The notes: generated from the letters alone by a model not told the origin. 64,000 nucleotides of DNA from Notolepis coatsorum (GCA_963971535.1 OZ020587.1:164403140-164467139), one strand, 5' to 3'. Positions 24,049 to 36,274 are shown, numbered from the stretch's first letter. Numbers and translations: made by a program.

Positions 24049-24748
24049 CAGGGATGCAGTGGCCGTCCTAGTAGTTCGCTGAGCAGAAGTACGCGCAATC
24101 ACGCACGGATGTGTACGCGCAGTCGTGCACGGATGTGCACTCGCGCGCACACAAAATGCGTTCACAATTTCCACTGGACTCGTCGCGCCGTGCGCCAAGT
24201 ACCCGGCGGCCGGCACTTATCTATCACCTAGACTTTGCATAATAATAGGATAACGATAGCATAACAAAGAACGAGAAGAGCCAAACCAAAATACAAGCCC
24301 GTGGGGGTTTGCTTGAGCTGTGGAACCTCTCACTATGTGACAATGGTCCAGACTGGAAGGATCAAGGATGAGGCATTAAGTTGTGCTTCAGAAGGAAACT
24401 GTCCTTCTGTAAACCAAGTTACATTGTTAATTTAGTTTGTATTTACTTTTCTAGTTTAAGTTCATTCAATTAAAGAAATTGTAACTACAATTACATTTAA
24501 AACATTGTTTGTTTTTCAACCATAACTGTTGACAATATAATTTCTTTATATATTGAAGGCTACATCCTGCTAAATTTTTCAGCTTCTCTATTTCAAGGCA
24601 ATATTTACAAAAACTAAACTAAAACTAGTAATTTCCTATACAAACATGTTTCCCACTATTTATTCTGCATAATAATCATCTGTTCTGTGCGCATGCTCGC
24701 ACGTGCACGTGGCGTCCGGGCAGTTCCCATATTACGACTGCACCACTG
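24049..24748. mobile_element. hAT-type element nested in the TA transposon
   Basis: Ends CAGGGATGCAGTGG / GACTGCACCACTG with perfect duplication gtcagagt (24041-24048, 24749-24756). A short relative lies at 25292-25447. Confidence 0.85.
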
Positions 24749-25291
24749 GTCAGAGTTCACCTACATTGTCATCTTTGGAGTGAAACAGCTGAATTTGAGG
24801 TGAGAGGGCTTTTTGTGTTTTTCATGTCCATTTGTAAATATTCCGCTCCTCAGTATTTTTCTTCTAGGCTTTTACACAATTGGTTTATAATGAAACAATT
24901 ATTAACCTTAACAAGTGTGAAGGGATAGCTATTAGATTGTTGTTAGCTAGCTAACTAGTTGTTAGATGGCTGTTAGCCTTGATGTGCCCAGACCCTACAT
25001 TTGCCATCACTGTAACAAGTGAATGAGTGTTCTTATTTTTTTTGTTTTGTTATATAGGATGGCCTAAAGATGTGTTCCTGTTTATGTTCATGTTAAGATG
25101 CATTAAGTTATGTATTTGTCAACTTGTCAATGCAATTAAACTTTCAAATTTAGTTCTGCCTTCTTGTCTTCTTTTTAAGAATTTCTCCCATTAAAACACA
25201 TAGTGACAACCAACCCCATAGTGTGTGACAACCATCCCCATGATGGGGTTGGTTGTCACAATGTGTCAGAGTGTCTTTGATCTGTGAATTC

Positions 25292-25447
25292 AGTGGTGCA
25301 GTGCTGGGCAACCACGATCAAACGGCGTTTGGGCTTCGAAGTGCGCGCATCCTATTATTATGCAAAGTCTAGGTGATAAGTGCCTAGACTTTGCATAATA
25401 ATAGGATACCGTTTGGCCTCCGCCCATATTACAACTGCACCCCTGTC
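25292..25447. mobile_element. miniature hAT-like derivative with hairpin
   Basis: Ends CAGTGGTGCAGT / AACTGCACCCCTG like 24049-24748. It contains a perfect 25-bp inverted repeat (25349-25373 / 25383-25407, 9-nt loop). No clear target duplication. Confidence 0.6.
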
Positions 25448-25708
25448 GGTGATTAACTCTTTGTTACAATACATTGGGAAATAAGAGGGATACACATTTC
25501 AAGCCAACATCTTAAGCTTCAATTTAATGTAATGACTATTGAAAGATGTTTTGATAATGAGCAATTCACACTAGAGTAAAACGTGTGACAACGTCCCCCG
25601 TTCTCCCCTAAACAAGACGAAAGTCTTTCTCTGGTCTGCATCCCCTTAACAATTGTGTGTATTGAGCTGTACTGTATTGTACCCATTCTGCAATCTGTTA
25701 ATACAATT

Positions 25709-25761
<53 letters not shown>

Positions 25762-25784
25762 GTATCCCCACGGCGTGCCCCCCC

Positions 25785-26135
25785 TCCCTCTTTCCGCCCG
25801 CCCCGCCCCCTCACGAGCTCCATGTAACGCGGAAGTGCAGTGGTCTCTATGCAGCAGCAGCAGCTGACACTTCTCTAGTCATACTGTACAGTCTGAGGCC
25901 CCGCCCCCTCACGAGCTCCATGTAACGCGGAAGTGCAGTGGTCTCTCTATGCAGCAGCGGCAGCTGACACTCCCCCCGCCCCCTCACGAGCTCCATGTAA
26001 CGCGGAAGTGCAGTGGTCTCTCTATGCAGCAGCGGCAGCGGCGGCAGCTGACACTTCTCTAGTCAGGAGGTGAAAGCGAAACACGGTACAGTCTGAGGTC
26101 GCAGCGAGGCGGCTCTCATCATCCTCCTCATCATC
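25785..26135 (+). promoter_or_regulatory. stk39: stk39 promoter/5' region with a triplicated module
   Basis: GC-rich region just upstream of the stk39 ATG containing three tandem copies (starts near 25801, 25901 and 25976) of a 75-98 bp module. Each has a GC box (ccgccccct), then CTCACGAGCTCC, an ATG followed at once by TAA, an ETS-like GCGGAAGTG (25829, 25927, 26002), then GTGGTCTCT and a CAGCAG/CGGCAG run. The last copy leads into the 5'UTR and start codon. Whether the modules are promoter or transcribed leader cannot be told from sequence. Confidence 0.7.
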
Positions 26136-26241
26136 ATGGCGGAGCAGCACCAAGGCGAAGAACCTCCGGCTCCCCTCCTCCATCTCCAGAACCAGAACCA
26201 CCCGATCACCAGGGAGTCCTACCAGCTGCAGGAGGTCATAG
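26136..26241 (+). CDS. stk39: stk39 (SPAK kinase) coding exon 1
   Basis: Encodes residues 1-35 plus one base. STK39/SPAK is a Ste20-family (GCK-VI) Ser/Thr kinase, activated by WNK kinases, that phosphorylates cation-chloride cotransporters such as NKCC1 and NCC (family knowledge). The ATG has A at -3 and G at +4. The protein starts MAEQHQGEEPPAPLLHLQNQ and reaches the kinase start at SYQLQEVI. The Ala/Pro-rich N-terminal extension of mammalian SPAK is mostly missing, so this N-terminus is short. The donor is gttagt, phase 1. OXSR1 is the close paralogue; the AALC.PRQERVA, SMLDIIK and [12 protein letters not shown] text in later exons matches STK39 better. Confidence 0.93.
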
Positions 26242-26565
26242 GTTAGTAGTAAAGGTTTTTTTTTTTTTTTAATGATGCGATGATGGTGTGAGACTGTTAG
26301 GAATATTATCGTATTATCGTATTCGTGTCGTATTATCGTATTATCAGCTGTGGGCCTACCGGCGTTTTGTGTTGTTGTCATGTGTCAGTTAGTTAGTGCA
26401 ACAGCGTCTTGTCCTGCTGCTGCGATGATGATGCGGATGTTATAATAATAACGGTCGTATGCATTATTTCTGCTGAGGCGACTGACAGTTTCTGTTTTTG
26501 TATTTTCTCTGACACATTATTATTATGTGGAAATTGCGGTCGTGTCAGTTGGAGTAGAGCTGCTT

Positions 26566-27560
26566 CAGATAATATCTCTTGTGCTGAGCGATGCCTTTTT
26601 ATGGCACGTGTCCAGTTATACTGAAATCACAGATATGTATGACTTATTCATCATAAGTCATATTCATGAATACATACATGTGTCGTTCGTCCTCTGGGTG
26701 ATCGTGTTCGGAATATTGACTTTCACACACGTCACCCTCGTAGACTACAATACTTGTTAGTTGTTACACAGTGACCTAACTGTTATAACTACTAATACAA
26801 TTCTGGTGTAATAAAATAATAATTAGATTAGATTACATTAAATTAGAAATCAAATTTGTCATCATACAGCATAAGTACAGTACAACGAAAATAGTGCAAA
26901 TGTAACAGTAAAGTGAATGAATGAATGAATGAATGAATGAATGAATGAATGAATGAATGAATGAATGCATGCAAAGTTGCAAACTTTATTTAACAGATTG
27001 CAGAATGGGTACAATACAGTACGGCTCAATACATACAATTGTTAAGGGGATGCAGACCAGAGAAAGACTTTCGTCTTGTTTACATCAGGGTCCTCCATTT
27101 TCAATTCATAGTGACATTTATGACATACACAACATACATGACATCATGACATTTATGGCATAGGGACATACATGACATACAGGTATTTAGTACTGTTACA
27201 TTTATGACATATACATGACAACAACATATATGACATCATGCCATTTATGGCATATGGCTGTTGCTTCGTATATGGTCAGATAATATTATCTCTTGTGCTG
27301 CTGAGTGATGCCTTTTTATGGCACGTGTCCAGTTATACACGACTACCACTGAAATCACAGATGTATGACTTATTCATAAGTCATATTCATGAATACATAC
27401 ATGTGTTGTTCCCATGTTATTATTATTCGTTCTCCTCTGGGTGATCGTGTTCCGAATATTATTGATTTTCACATGTCACCCTCGAGTAGACTACAATACT
27501 TGTTACACAGTGACCTATAACTGTTATAACTATACTACTAATTCTGGTGTAATCAAATGA
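26566..27560. repeat. tandem duplication in stk39 intron 1
   Basis: 26566-26830 and 27277-27560 are diverged copies (TTTTTATGGCACGTGTCCAG, CTCTGGGTGATCGTGTTC), each followed by LINE-B tail text. An inverted LINE-A copy with a (GAAT)n run lies between (26918-27235). Confidence 0.8.
26918..27235 (-). mobile_element. LINE-A 3' end with (GAAT)n tail
   Basis: On the plus strand (GAAT)n 26918-26968, then inverted LINE-A 3'UTR. Confidence 0.8.
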
Positions 27561-28130
27561 TAATTAGATTAGATTAGATTAATTCATTAATTTAGATTCG
27601 ATTCATAATTACAGCACAAGTACAGTGTACAACGAAAATAAGTTTGGCATCCAACCAGAGTGCAAATGTAACAGTAAAAGTGCGATAGTAATATACAATG
27701 TACAGGTGATTAAACTGGGTATAAGATATATAAATGAGTACTACTGAGTGATATTGCTAATCAGATGTATAGTTGTAGTATTAATATGTACAGTGATACA
27801 GGTATAAAGACACTATGGTAGTAATAAGTCATACTGGCCAGCAGCGTAACTAGTACGAGTAGGTAGGGAATAGGGATATGTACAGATATAGATATAGTAT
27901 CTACAGATGTGCAAAAAGGATTATATGCAGGTATATCCAGACAGATGTGGATATATATATATATGGTAAATATAAATGTATATATATATATACAGCACTA
28001 TTGTACGCTATCATACAGAGTTATATGGATAGACTAGTGAGGTAGGTAGTTATGATTACTATGATTACAGTGTAGGGCAGTTGTAGACAGTGAAAGTAGT
28101 AGGTACAGTAGGTATAAATTGAGTATAGGA
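27560..28130 (-). mobile_element. LINE-B 3' region
   Basis: GATTAGATTAGATT then GTACAACGAAAATAAGTTTG and ACTGGCCAGCAGCGTAACTA, as at 21040. Confidence 0.6.
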
Positions 28131-28826
28131 GTTCAAAGTGTGTACAGTATGGGTAACAGAGCCTAGAGTGTATAGGCAATGGAGTTCAGAGTTTATATGG
28201 TATACAATTATAATGATAATAGTAGTAGTAGTAATAATAATAATAATACTATATTATTTTGCATATGATTATTATTATTATACCAATGGAGTTATTGTTA
28301 TAGGCTTAAGCTGTGTCCCCTTGTATAGCCAATTGCATTATTGCCATGCAACATTTCTGCATACTACAGCAGCCTGCCGTGGATAGTACTGTCCACTTCC
28401 TCTGACTTCCTCTATACTCATATTACAAATTTTTTGAAAAACTGTGTTCTGCATAATTTGGTACAACGTTGAGACGAGAACATTGACTATAGTGTAGTTG
28501 TTTGAAAGGTCAGGTATTTGGTTCAAGTTTGAATTAGACTCCTCAGGACGACTCCCTAGTGGTCAGTTGAGGTTCTGTCTACGACCTCTGCAGGTGAAAA
28601 GCCTATATACGCTTATCTTTTCAAACTCCACACCACAACGCTTTACATTTCACGCAGAGGAACCATTTATTCACAGAAAAAGTAGGTTTATCGTAATTGT
28701 TTTCAGTATTTTCAGTGTTTTTGGACTGCAGGTGGGTTGCCTGCTTAAAGGAACAACACGTTGGGGAAATACACTTATTTGCCATCTTCCCCCGAGAGTC
28801 AGACGAGAACTCTTGAGTTTTTAGCA
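28131..28826. other. stk39 intron 1, nothing recognised
   Basis: Short (TAA)n/(ATT)n pieces at 28225-28280; no supported gene or element. Confidence 0.5.
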
Positions 28827-29055
28827 CAAGGACTGGAAGCAGTAGGGAGCAGCTAGCCTAGCGTAGCGCAAGGACTGGAAGCAGTAGGGAGCAGCTAGCC
28901 TAGCTTAGTGCAAGGACTGGAAGCAGTAGGGAGCAGGTAGCCTAGCTTAGAGCAAGGACTGGAAGCACTAGGGAGCAGCTAGCATAGCTTAGCACAAGGA
29001 CTTGAAACAGTAGGGAGCAGCTAGCCTAGCTTAGCGCAAGGACTGGAAGCAGTAC
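28827..29055. repeat. 42-bp minisatellite (~5 copies)
   Basis: Unit GCGCAAGGACTGGAAGCAGT + AGGGAGCAGCTAGCCTAGCTTA. Confidence 0.9.
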
Positions 29056-30004
29056 TGTACCACTTCCGACAGCTCCAAAACTGACTGGGATTTTAAAACT
29101 ATAAAGTCACAACAATTAATGTAAAAATACTTAAGAGATGTTACTTTTATCTCAATTGCAAGCAATAGCCTATGTCATTTATATATGCTAGATCACATTT
29201 ATCAATACAAGTTCTATTTGTTTTTTGTGATAAAATGTGATGTCTGCAAAAAATAAATAAAAAATCCATTATAATCAAGACATGAATGGAATAAATCATG
29301 TTTATCTTGAAAAGTATGAATGAAACAAGGTGGAGGCAGACAGTGAAGGAACACAGTGAACCCTTTTGTTAAATGCTTACTGTACCATATTTACTTGTTT
29401 TCACCTACAATTCCCACACTTTCAGGTCCAGTGGACCAGAACACCATGTATGTAATATAAACGTGTAGGAGGCGCACAATGTGAAAACGTGTTATTATTT
29501 TACATGTTCTTCACAGAAAATGAGCCGAGGCCAACGCGTCTTAAAAAAACGAAACAAAAAACAACAACAACAACCAAATTCATCATATCATTTCTCTTTT
29601 GGTAAACATCGAAAATGGTTCCCACAGAAGAGAACGCCAGGGTTAAGCCATATCGGCGTTTGATAAGGAACAGGGCCACAGCCCCTCTCTGTTTAGCCAT
29701 CCCTCCGCTCTGTTCTCATAACCAACTGTTGAGCGGCTGATCTCATGATCTCTCGTCTCTGCGTCTCCTTATCTGTCTGCAGCACTTGGCATGTTGTGTG
29801 TCGTGTGTCAGGATTCTCTTTGTATGAACAACCTCACCTTGCTTCTCAGTGTGGCCTGTTTTTTAATGAAACCCCCCGACACACGAGTCGACTCAGAACG
29901 TCGGCAGCAAGGCCGTGCACAGACAATTTGGGGGCCAGGGGCTCAAGCGGGGGTCATTCCTAAATTAATATGGCCTTCTTCTTTTCGTGGATAGTAGTAT
30001 ACAA
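29056..30004. other. stk39 intron 1, no supported feature
   Basis: A/T-rich, with short open frames only and no family that I recognise. Confidence 0.5.
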
Positions 30005-30012
30005 CTGACAAC

Positions 30013-30656
30013 TAGGGATGTACATGACTGACCAAAATCATTTTCGAATAGTCTACTCTACTGTTCTTAAGACCGAATATTCCAATATTCGACCACCCCC
30101 AACATTTTATATATTTTTTAATTTTTTTAATTTTTTAATTTTAAATTATATTAAAAATATATTGTTATTTTCTGTTTCAGTTAAAATTCAGTTAAAATGT
30201 TCAGTTTCAGTTAAATTCAGTTATTATTTTTAAAAGAATGGGTCATTAAAATCAAAGGGTATTGCACATAAATAGGCACTTCAGAATCTGAAGTTCAGAT
30301 AATCGGCTCAGCTGACCGACAATAAATCAAAATGACACCATTCACCATCGTAGCCTATAATAACAGCATTGCATTAGCCTATCAATCGGTTTTTAATAAA
30401 CACACAGAAACAGTAGCATTTGCATCTTTTAGATCAATTAGGCTATGAAAATTAGGTTGCCTCTAAATATAAAAATGAATTAAATAAGAATGGTTTGCTG
30501 CTTAAAAAAAATAAAAGTATTTTATTAAAAATACAAATACAAATAAATTAAATATATTTTTTAATTATATAAAAAAAAAATCTACTCTGACATGAAAATC
30601 GAATGTGGAGACTGGCATCGACTATTCGAAAATTCGAATATTCGAAATTATCCCTA
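30013..30656. mobile_element. hAT-type MITE (ATTCGAATA-rich)
   Basis: Ends TAGGGATGTA / ATTATCCCTA with duplication ctgacaac (30005-30012) / ctaacaac (30657-30664). Sister copy at 54295-54865. Confidence 0.85.
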
Positions 30657-30675
30657 CTAACAACTAACCTTCTTA

Positions 30676-30955
30676 GGGCCCGGGTCCACCTATCTCACAT
30701 TTTCACCTGAAAAACGCTGGCAGTGCGCCCGGTAGTACTGGGGCGGAGCGCATGCGGTGATAAAAGTTCAGCAAGTTTCAACTTTAAACGCTGTGTGCGG
30801 CCGCATAAAAAAGCTGAAAGGCGCTGAAAAAAGAAGCCGACTGCAGCGCATTACCTATAGGCGGCCACAAGCGTCCGCATACGCTCCCCCCCCCCCCATT
30901 GGGATACATTGAAAAAAGACGCTTGCGGTCATATGAGGCAGGTGGACCCGGGCCC
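30676..30955. mobile_element. PIF/Harbinger-like MITE (280 bp)
   Basis: Ends GGGCCCGGGTCCACCT / AGGTGGACCCGGGCCC, a perfect 16-bp inverted repeat, flanked by TTA (30673-30675, 30956-30958). It sits 12 bp from the preceding hAT duplication. Confidence 0.8.
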
Positions 30956-31029
30956 TTACTGTCCTCTACTGTCATGCACTATATACTAACACATACTAAC
31001 TCGACACTGCAGCACTCAAGTTTGAACAC

Positions 31030-31145
31030 TTTGATGAACATTGTTACTCAGCTGTAAGAGTTGTACCCTTCCTGCTGACTTGTTGTACAAAACTTGTAAG
31101 TTGCTTCCGATAAAAGCGTCAGCTAAATGAGAAGATGTAAATCTA
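31030..31145 (+). repeat. dispersed repeat (AGCTGACGC family)
   Basis: Inverted relative of 1368-1600: TACCCTTCCTGCTGACTTGT, AAAAGCGTCAGCTAAATGAG. Confidence 0.4.
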
Positions 31146-31509
31146 AATGTAAACATTTCCATCTTCATGTTTGAAAAGAAAAAAAATATCTTTTTGGGGT
31201 AACTTGGGGCAAAAGGGCAGGGGCTCAAGCCCCCCTTCTGCCCTATCTGTGCACGCCACTGCTCGCCAGGCTAAACACCAACTGTACCCTTATGACGCCA
31301 TTTCTTCTTGGCCGGCTAGCTCTCTCTGTCTTAGAAAAAAACAAAAAATATGGGGCAACCTGGTTATATAAAGGTTAAACAGATAAAACCTTAAGTAATT
31401 GCGGTTTCTTTTGTCAGGTGTCGCGTATAAAAGCTCAATGGAGTTATATATGAAATACAAACAAACACACGCTCAGAAAAACAACAGATCAGCCACGCAA
31501 ATACCACAA

Positions 31510-32030
31510 TACGTTTACATTTAGTAATTTAGCTGACGCTTTTATCCAAAGTGATGTTTTAGATTAGATTAGACTAGATTCAAATGTATTGTCATCATAC
31601 AGCACAAGTACAGTACAACGAAAATAGTATACATGTAGCAGTGAAGTGCAACAGCAATATACTGTACAATGTACAGGTGATTAAAATGGGTACAACACAT
31701 ACAAATTAGTACTACTGAGTAATAGTGCTAAATCAGATGTTTTGTACAGAGTTGTAGTATAATATGTACAGTGATAATGTAAGTCATACTGGCCAGCAGC
31801 GTAACTAGTAAGAGTAGGATATGTACAGATATAGATATAGTAAAGGAATATGTGCATGTAACTACAGAAAGGTATGGATAAGTTCTGTACAACAAGTCAG
31901 CAGGAAGGGTACAACTCTGGTAGCTAAGGGTCAGTAACATTGTTTGTCAAACAGTGTCGAACTTGAATGCTAGTCTTGAGTGCATAGCTGTATAGACATA
32001 TTAGCATAGTAGGTAGTAATATAGGCATAG
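31510..32030 (-). mobile_element. LINE-B 3' text inside the AGCTGACGC-family repeat
   Basis: 31510-31560 and 31880-32010 are the two halves of an AGCTGACGC-family repeat; LINE-B text (31560-31865) separates them. Confidence 0.5.
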
Positions 32031-32520
32031 TTCAAGTTTCAAGTTTCTTTAATAGTTGTCATACAGAAGTACAGAATACTTTTATACAAAATGCTTCTTT
32101 CTGTTACGCTCCAGAGACTGTGCTAGACAAAAGATAAGTATGAAATAAAATAGTATAGTATGTAAAAATAGAAGTAAAAATAGAAGTCACGTACGTAGAC
32201 ACAGTGTTCAGTATATACATATGTACAATGTTCGATGCAGAATAGAAGTAACTGAGTTACCATACAATGTACAATACACTATGCAATATACTAATATACA
32301 ATATACTATATAGTGCAAAGCAGAAATGGGATGAGGTACAATTTAGGTACAATTTACAGTAAGGTGTACTGAGGTATGGGTTGTAGTGCAAATCCTTTAC
32401 CAATAAATATTAAGTATGTTTAGGTGTTCTAAAGTGTGGAGAGTGGGTGCTGCAGTGTGTTGTTTGTTTAAAGTGAGTGTGTGCGTGTGGATGTGTGTGT
32501 TGTGAGTGCATGGTAGGTAG
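32030..32520 (-). mobile_element. LINE-C 3' region
   Basis: GTTCAAGTTTCAAGTTTCTT, ATGCTTCTTTCTGTTACGCT; also found at 45830-46095. Noncoding. Confidence 0.5.
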
Positions 32521-32659
32521 TAATATAGGCATATTAGACGACTTAGTAGTAGTGTATGATAGTAAAATACTTTCAGAATTTCATATTGAAAAAGTGTGTT
32601 TTTAGTTGACGGCTGAAAATTGGTCGGGTCTGTCCTGACTGGTGGGAAGTTCGTTCCAC

Positions 32660-34620
32660 CATTGTGGAGCGAGGACAGAGAATAATATAATCATAATAAA
32701 ACACTTTATTTGTATAGCCTTTCATTTCATACAAGAATTGCAGCTCAAAGGGCTTCACAACAGAAAAAAATAAGATTGGCAGAAAATGAGGACATAAAGT
32801 GATTGATTGATTGATTGATTGAACATTTTAATTAACAGATTGCAGAATGAGTACAGTACAGTACAGCTCAATACACACAATTATTAAGGGGATGTAGTGC
32901 AGACATATAAAAGCACAGTTTTTCACATTAGGATCTAACATCCCAATAGGCCACCTTGTTTATGGTTTGATTCTATTGCAGTTTAAAAAAAAAGACAGTA
33001 ATAAAAGGAGTAAAATAGTGCAACAGTGCAGTGCAATAAAATAGTAGAATGGAATAGACAGAGTAAAAGGTTGCAACAATAAAATAGTTCTGAATGACTG
33101 TTTAACAGTTTAAAACCGTCTTTACCTTCCCTGTTTTGGTATCCACAGTTTAAAACCTGACAGTCTTCCTTCCTGTTTGCTACCCACTTTGACCCTTTGA
33201 ACCTCCCTCTCAGGGCAAACCTCTCCGCAGTTCAGTTCAGGCCTGGGTCCCCCACACAGTTTTAAAACCCGACAGTCTTTCTTCCTGCTTGATACCCAAC
33301 CACGCAGTTGACCCAACAGTTTAGAACCTGTAATAAAAAGTAATAAAAGAGTCAAATAGAATGGACAGAGTAAAATAGTGCAATCTATAGTACAATCAGC
33401 AGCATAGTGTATTCAAAGGCTAAGGTGAAGAGGTACGTTTTTAGCTTATTTTTTTTATATGAAAATATTTAGAGATCTAGCTTCCCTAATGTCCATAATA
33501 GGTAGGGTGTTCCATAGCTTTGGTGCATAGTTTGCAAAGGCAGCGTCCCCGATTTTCTTTAGGCTGTGGTTGGGAACCTTCAATAGACCAGTAGTAGATG
33601 ATTGTAATATTCTAGAATCTAGAAGGCACATAGTTGACTAGAGAATTTGCAATGTAGCTTGGTCCTGTTCCAATAGCCTGCTTCTCTTTGATGAGATCCC
33701 CCAGGAGCGTGGATAGGAGTTGGTCCCATGCGGCCAGATGATGCAGAGCGTAGGGGTCTTGAGGGTGTGTACGTTAGAGACATAATAGTAGCTAGTAATA
33801 CAGGCACAGTAGAATACTTAGTAGCAAAGTACATCACAGTAAATGAGGGTTAGTAGCAACAGAGCGACAATAAACTACTACACATAAATGACCATCACAG
33901 TCGCTGAGCATTTGGCCAAAAAAGCCAAGGCCAAAGCACAGTGGCGACTCGACTGCGCGCGACACGGTGACCGCCGTCGCCTTTCGAGTTCACTTTCAGT
34001 CAAGCGTGTGATGATGTTTATGTTTATGTTTATTAGGATCCCCATTAGTCATCATCCACGTGTTGACTATTCTTCCTGGGGTCCTCACAGATATACACAT
34101 ACAAATATGAAACATTCAGTGTAAATCAGTCATATATCACATACATCATCAATAGAAAATAAAACAAAAGGTCATAGGTGAATCCATTTCACTATACCTT
34201 TAAAAAAAAAACAAAGTAAACAGAAGATGTTTGGATAACATGGCTGCAGCTACACTCATGCATGACATATATTGACTTCCTTCCGGCGTATGGCTCCTTT
34301 AACCCTTTCACTGCCACACTACAGAAGGTTAACCCTTTACCGTCGGTAGTGTGATAGTAAAGGGTTAACTTTATGTAGTAGTGTGGCAGTTAAAGGGTTA
34401 ACCTGCTGTTGTGTGGCAGTGAAAGTGATAACCTTCTGTGTATTGTCGCAGTGAAAGGGTTAACCTGCTGTCGTGTGGCAGTGACAGGGTTATGTTTCTT
34501 TTTGAAACTGTCCTTGTTTTTCCGTCCGTATGATATGTAATGGGATCCTATTCCAATATGTTATGGCTCTATACATTGCAGTTTTCTTTAGAGCTTTGGT
34601 TCTAGGCAGAGGTAGGGTAA
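32660..34620 (-). mobile_element. mosaic of L2-like LINE 3' regions
   Basis: 32690-32760 is an L2-like 3' end (AAACACTTTATTTGTATAGC, CTCAAAGGGCTTCACAA). A LINE-A tail (32801-32897) lies inside. 33360-33620 has GTGTTCCATAGCTTTGGTGC, and 34010-34620 starts TTAGGATCCCCATTAGTCAT, another LINE 3' end. A 30-bp TTAACCC-type array occupies 34300-34490. No intact frame. Confidence 0.45.
34300..34490. repeat. 30-bp TTAACCCTTTCACTGCCACA repeat, inverted block
   Basis: One unit in plus and five in inverted orientation; same family as 5497-5625 and 11800-12160. Confidence 0.8.
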
Positions 34621-34663
34621 AGCGACTACTTGAAGCATGTCTGGTATTATGGTCTTGTCTACA

Positions 34664-35463
34664 TGGGCCTGGTCTACAAGATACACTATACGACTAAGGT
34701 ACCCATGTACATGTCAAAATACTTCCCAAAGGTCAGTGAATACCACGACCACAACACCAGAGGAAGCTCAACAAATCATGTTAAACCCAGATTCGGCTCA
34801 AACAAGGGACTAAACACGTTTAATAAATTATGCCACATCAATGTGGAACGCCCTACCCACAGCTGTAGAGGAATGTGAATCACTACCCACATTCAAAACC
34901 GCTCTTAAAGAGCACCTGCAGGAGGCTGCAATTCGAAACTGGCCACCGTAAATGTCCAAACTCCCCACCCCCACCCCCTCCTAATAGACAGTCTCCTCCC
35001 CACCGCATGTATATATTCTCTCCCACCCACCCACCCCCTCCAAATGTACAGTCTCCTCCCCCACCCACCCACCCCCTCCAAATGTACAGTCTCCTCCCCT
35101 CTGTATGTATATTTCTCTCCCACCCACCCACCCCCTCCTAATGTACAGTCCCCTCCCCATCATATGTATATACTCTGTCAGGATCTATGGGTAACAGTAC
35201 TGTATATTTGAATACCGTTTATGTCACAAATGTATCAGTACTAAATACCTGTATGTCCCTATGCCATAAATGTCATGTATGTTGTGTATGTCATAAATGT
35301 CACTATGAATTGAAAATGGGGGACCCTGATGTAAACAAGACAAACGTCTTTCTCTGGTCTGCATCCCCTTAACAATTGTGTGTATTGAGCCGTACTGTAT
35401 TGTACCCATTCTGCAATCTGTTAAATAAAGTTTTCATTCATTCATTCATTCATTCATTCATTC
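34664..35463 (+). mobile_element. LINE-A with expanded 3'UTR repeat
   Basis: RT remnant 34664-34950, then 4-5 copies of a C-rich ~50-bp unit (ACCCACCCCCTCCAAATGTA, CAGTCTCCTCCCC) to ~35170, then the 3' end and a (CATT)n tail. It ends ~100 bp before stk39 exon 2. Confidence 0.8.
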
Positions 35464-35541
35464 TATCATTGGTGGATAAAAGCATAGAATACAATTGATG
35501 ATGTGAGTCTGTCGGTCCTCCTGGCTTTCCGTACTTTCTAA

Positions 35542-35697
<156 letters not shown>

Positions 35698-36056
35698 TAA
35701 GGGATATCTTTTCTCAGGGACTCGTGACGCAGCGTCCCCCTCCCTGTGCCTCGCTAATGCTCTCCTAATTATGCCGGCGTTCTCCTCTCGTCCTCTCTTG
35801 TCTTCTGTTGTTTTTGTTGTGTGTGTTCTGTGTGTCCAAGTGGATGAAAAATGGAATATTCAAACGAGTGGATTACTCTCCAGAGGGCTCCCCGAATAAT
35901 GCATTGTCAGCTATAAGCCTATTTATGTACATAATAAAGGTACACGCCAACTTTTTGGGACATTAGCTTATTTGCCATCTACCCTGGAGTTAGACAAGCA
36001 GATACATACCCTTTTCTTCTCTGTGCATGCATTAGGCTTAGGGAACAGCCGTACCG

Positions 36057-36235
36057 TTGATTGATTGAAAACTTTAATTAACAGATTGCAGAATGGGTAC
36101 AGTACAGTACAGCTCAATACACACAATTGTTAAGGGAATGCAGACCAGAGAAAGACTTTCGTCTTGCTAACATCAGGGTCAATTTTCAATTCATGATGAC
36201 ATTTATGACATACACACAACATACAGATATACAGA
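36057..36235 (-). mobile_element. LINE-A 3' end
   Basis: Inverted copy beginning TTGATTGATTGAAAACTTTA. Confidence 0.8.
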
Positions 36236-36274
36236 CTGTTTCAGTCTCTCTCTGAGCACAGCAGACTGTCAGTA

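Larger units (their letters stand above)
23932..25608. mobile_element. TA-target DNA transposon, perfect 25-bp TIRs
   Basis: Terminal repeats 23932-23956 and 25584-25608 are perfectly complementary (GGGGAGAACGGGGGAC then GTTGTCACA). TA on each side. GTTGTCAC or its complement recurs near both ends and in an inner inverted repeat (25203-25260). No transposase frame. A hAT is nested at 24049-24748. Superfamily not certain (Tc1/mariner-like by target). Confidence 0.85.
23266..25761 (+). mobile_element. LINE-A, interrupted by a TA-target transposon
   Basis: RT remnant (23280-23535) and C-rich 3'UTR to 23931, then a 1677-bp DNA transposon, then the remainder of the 3' end (25610-25761) with a long (CAAT)n tail. 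Removing the insert restores the usual LINE-A 3' text. Confidence 0.85.

Noticed and set aside
33888-34124. Possible small protein MTITVAEHLAKKAKAK...
   Set aside because: Short, runs into a LINE 3' end (TTAGGATCCCCATTAGTCAT), no support.
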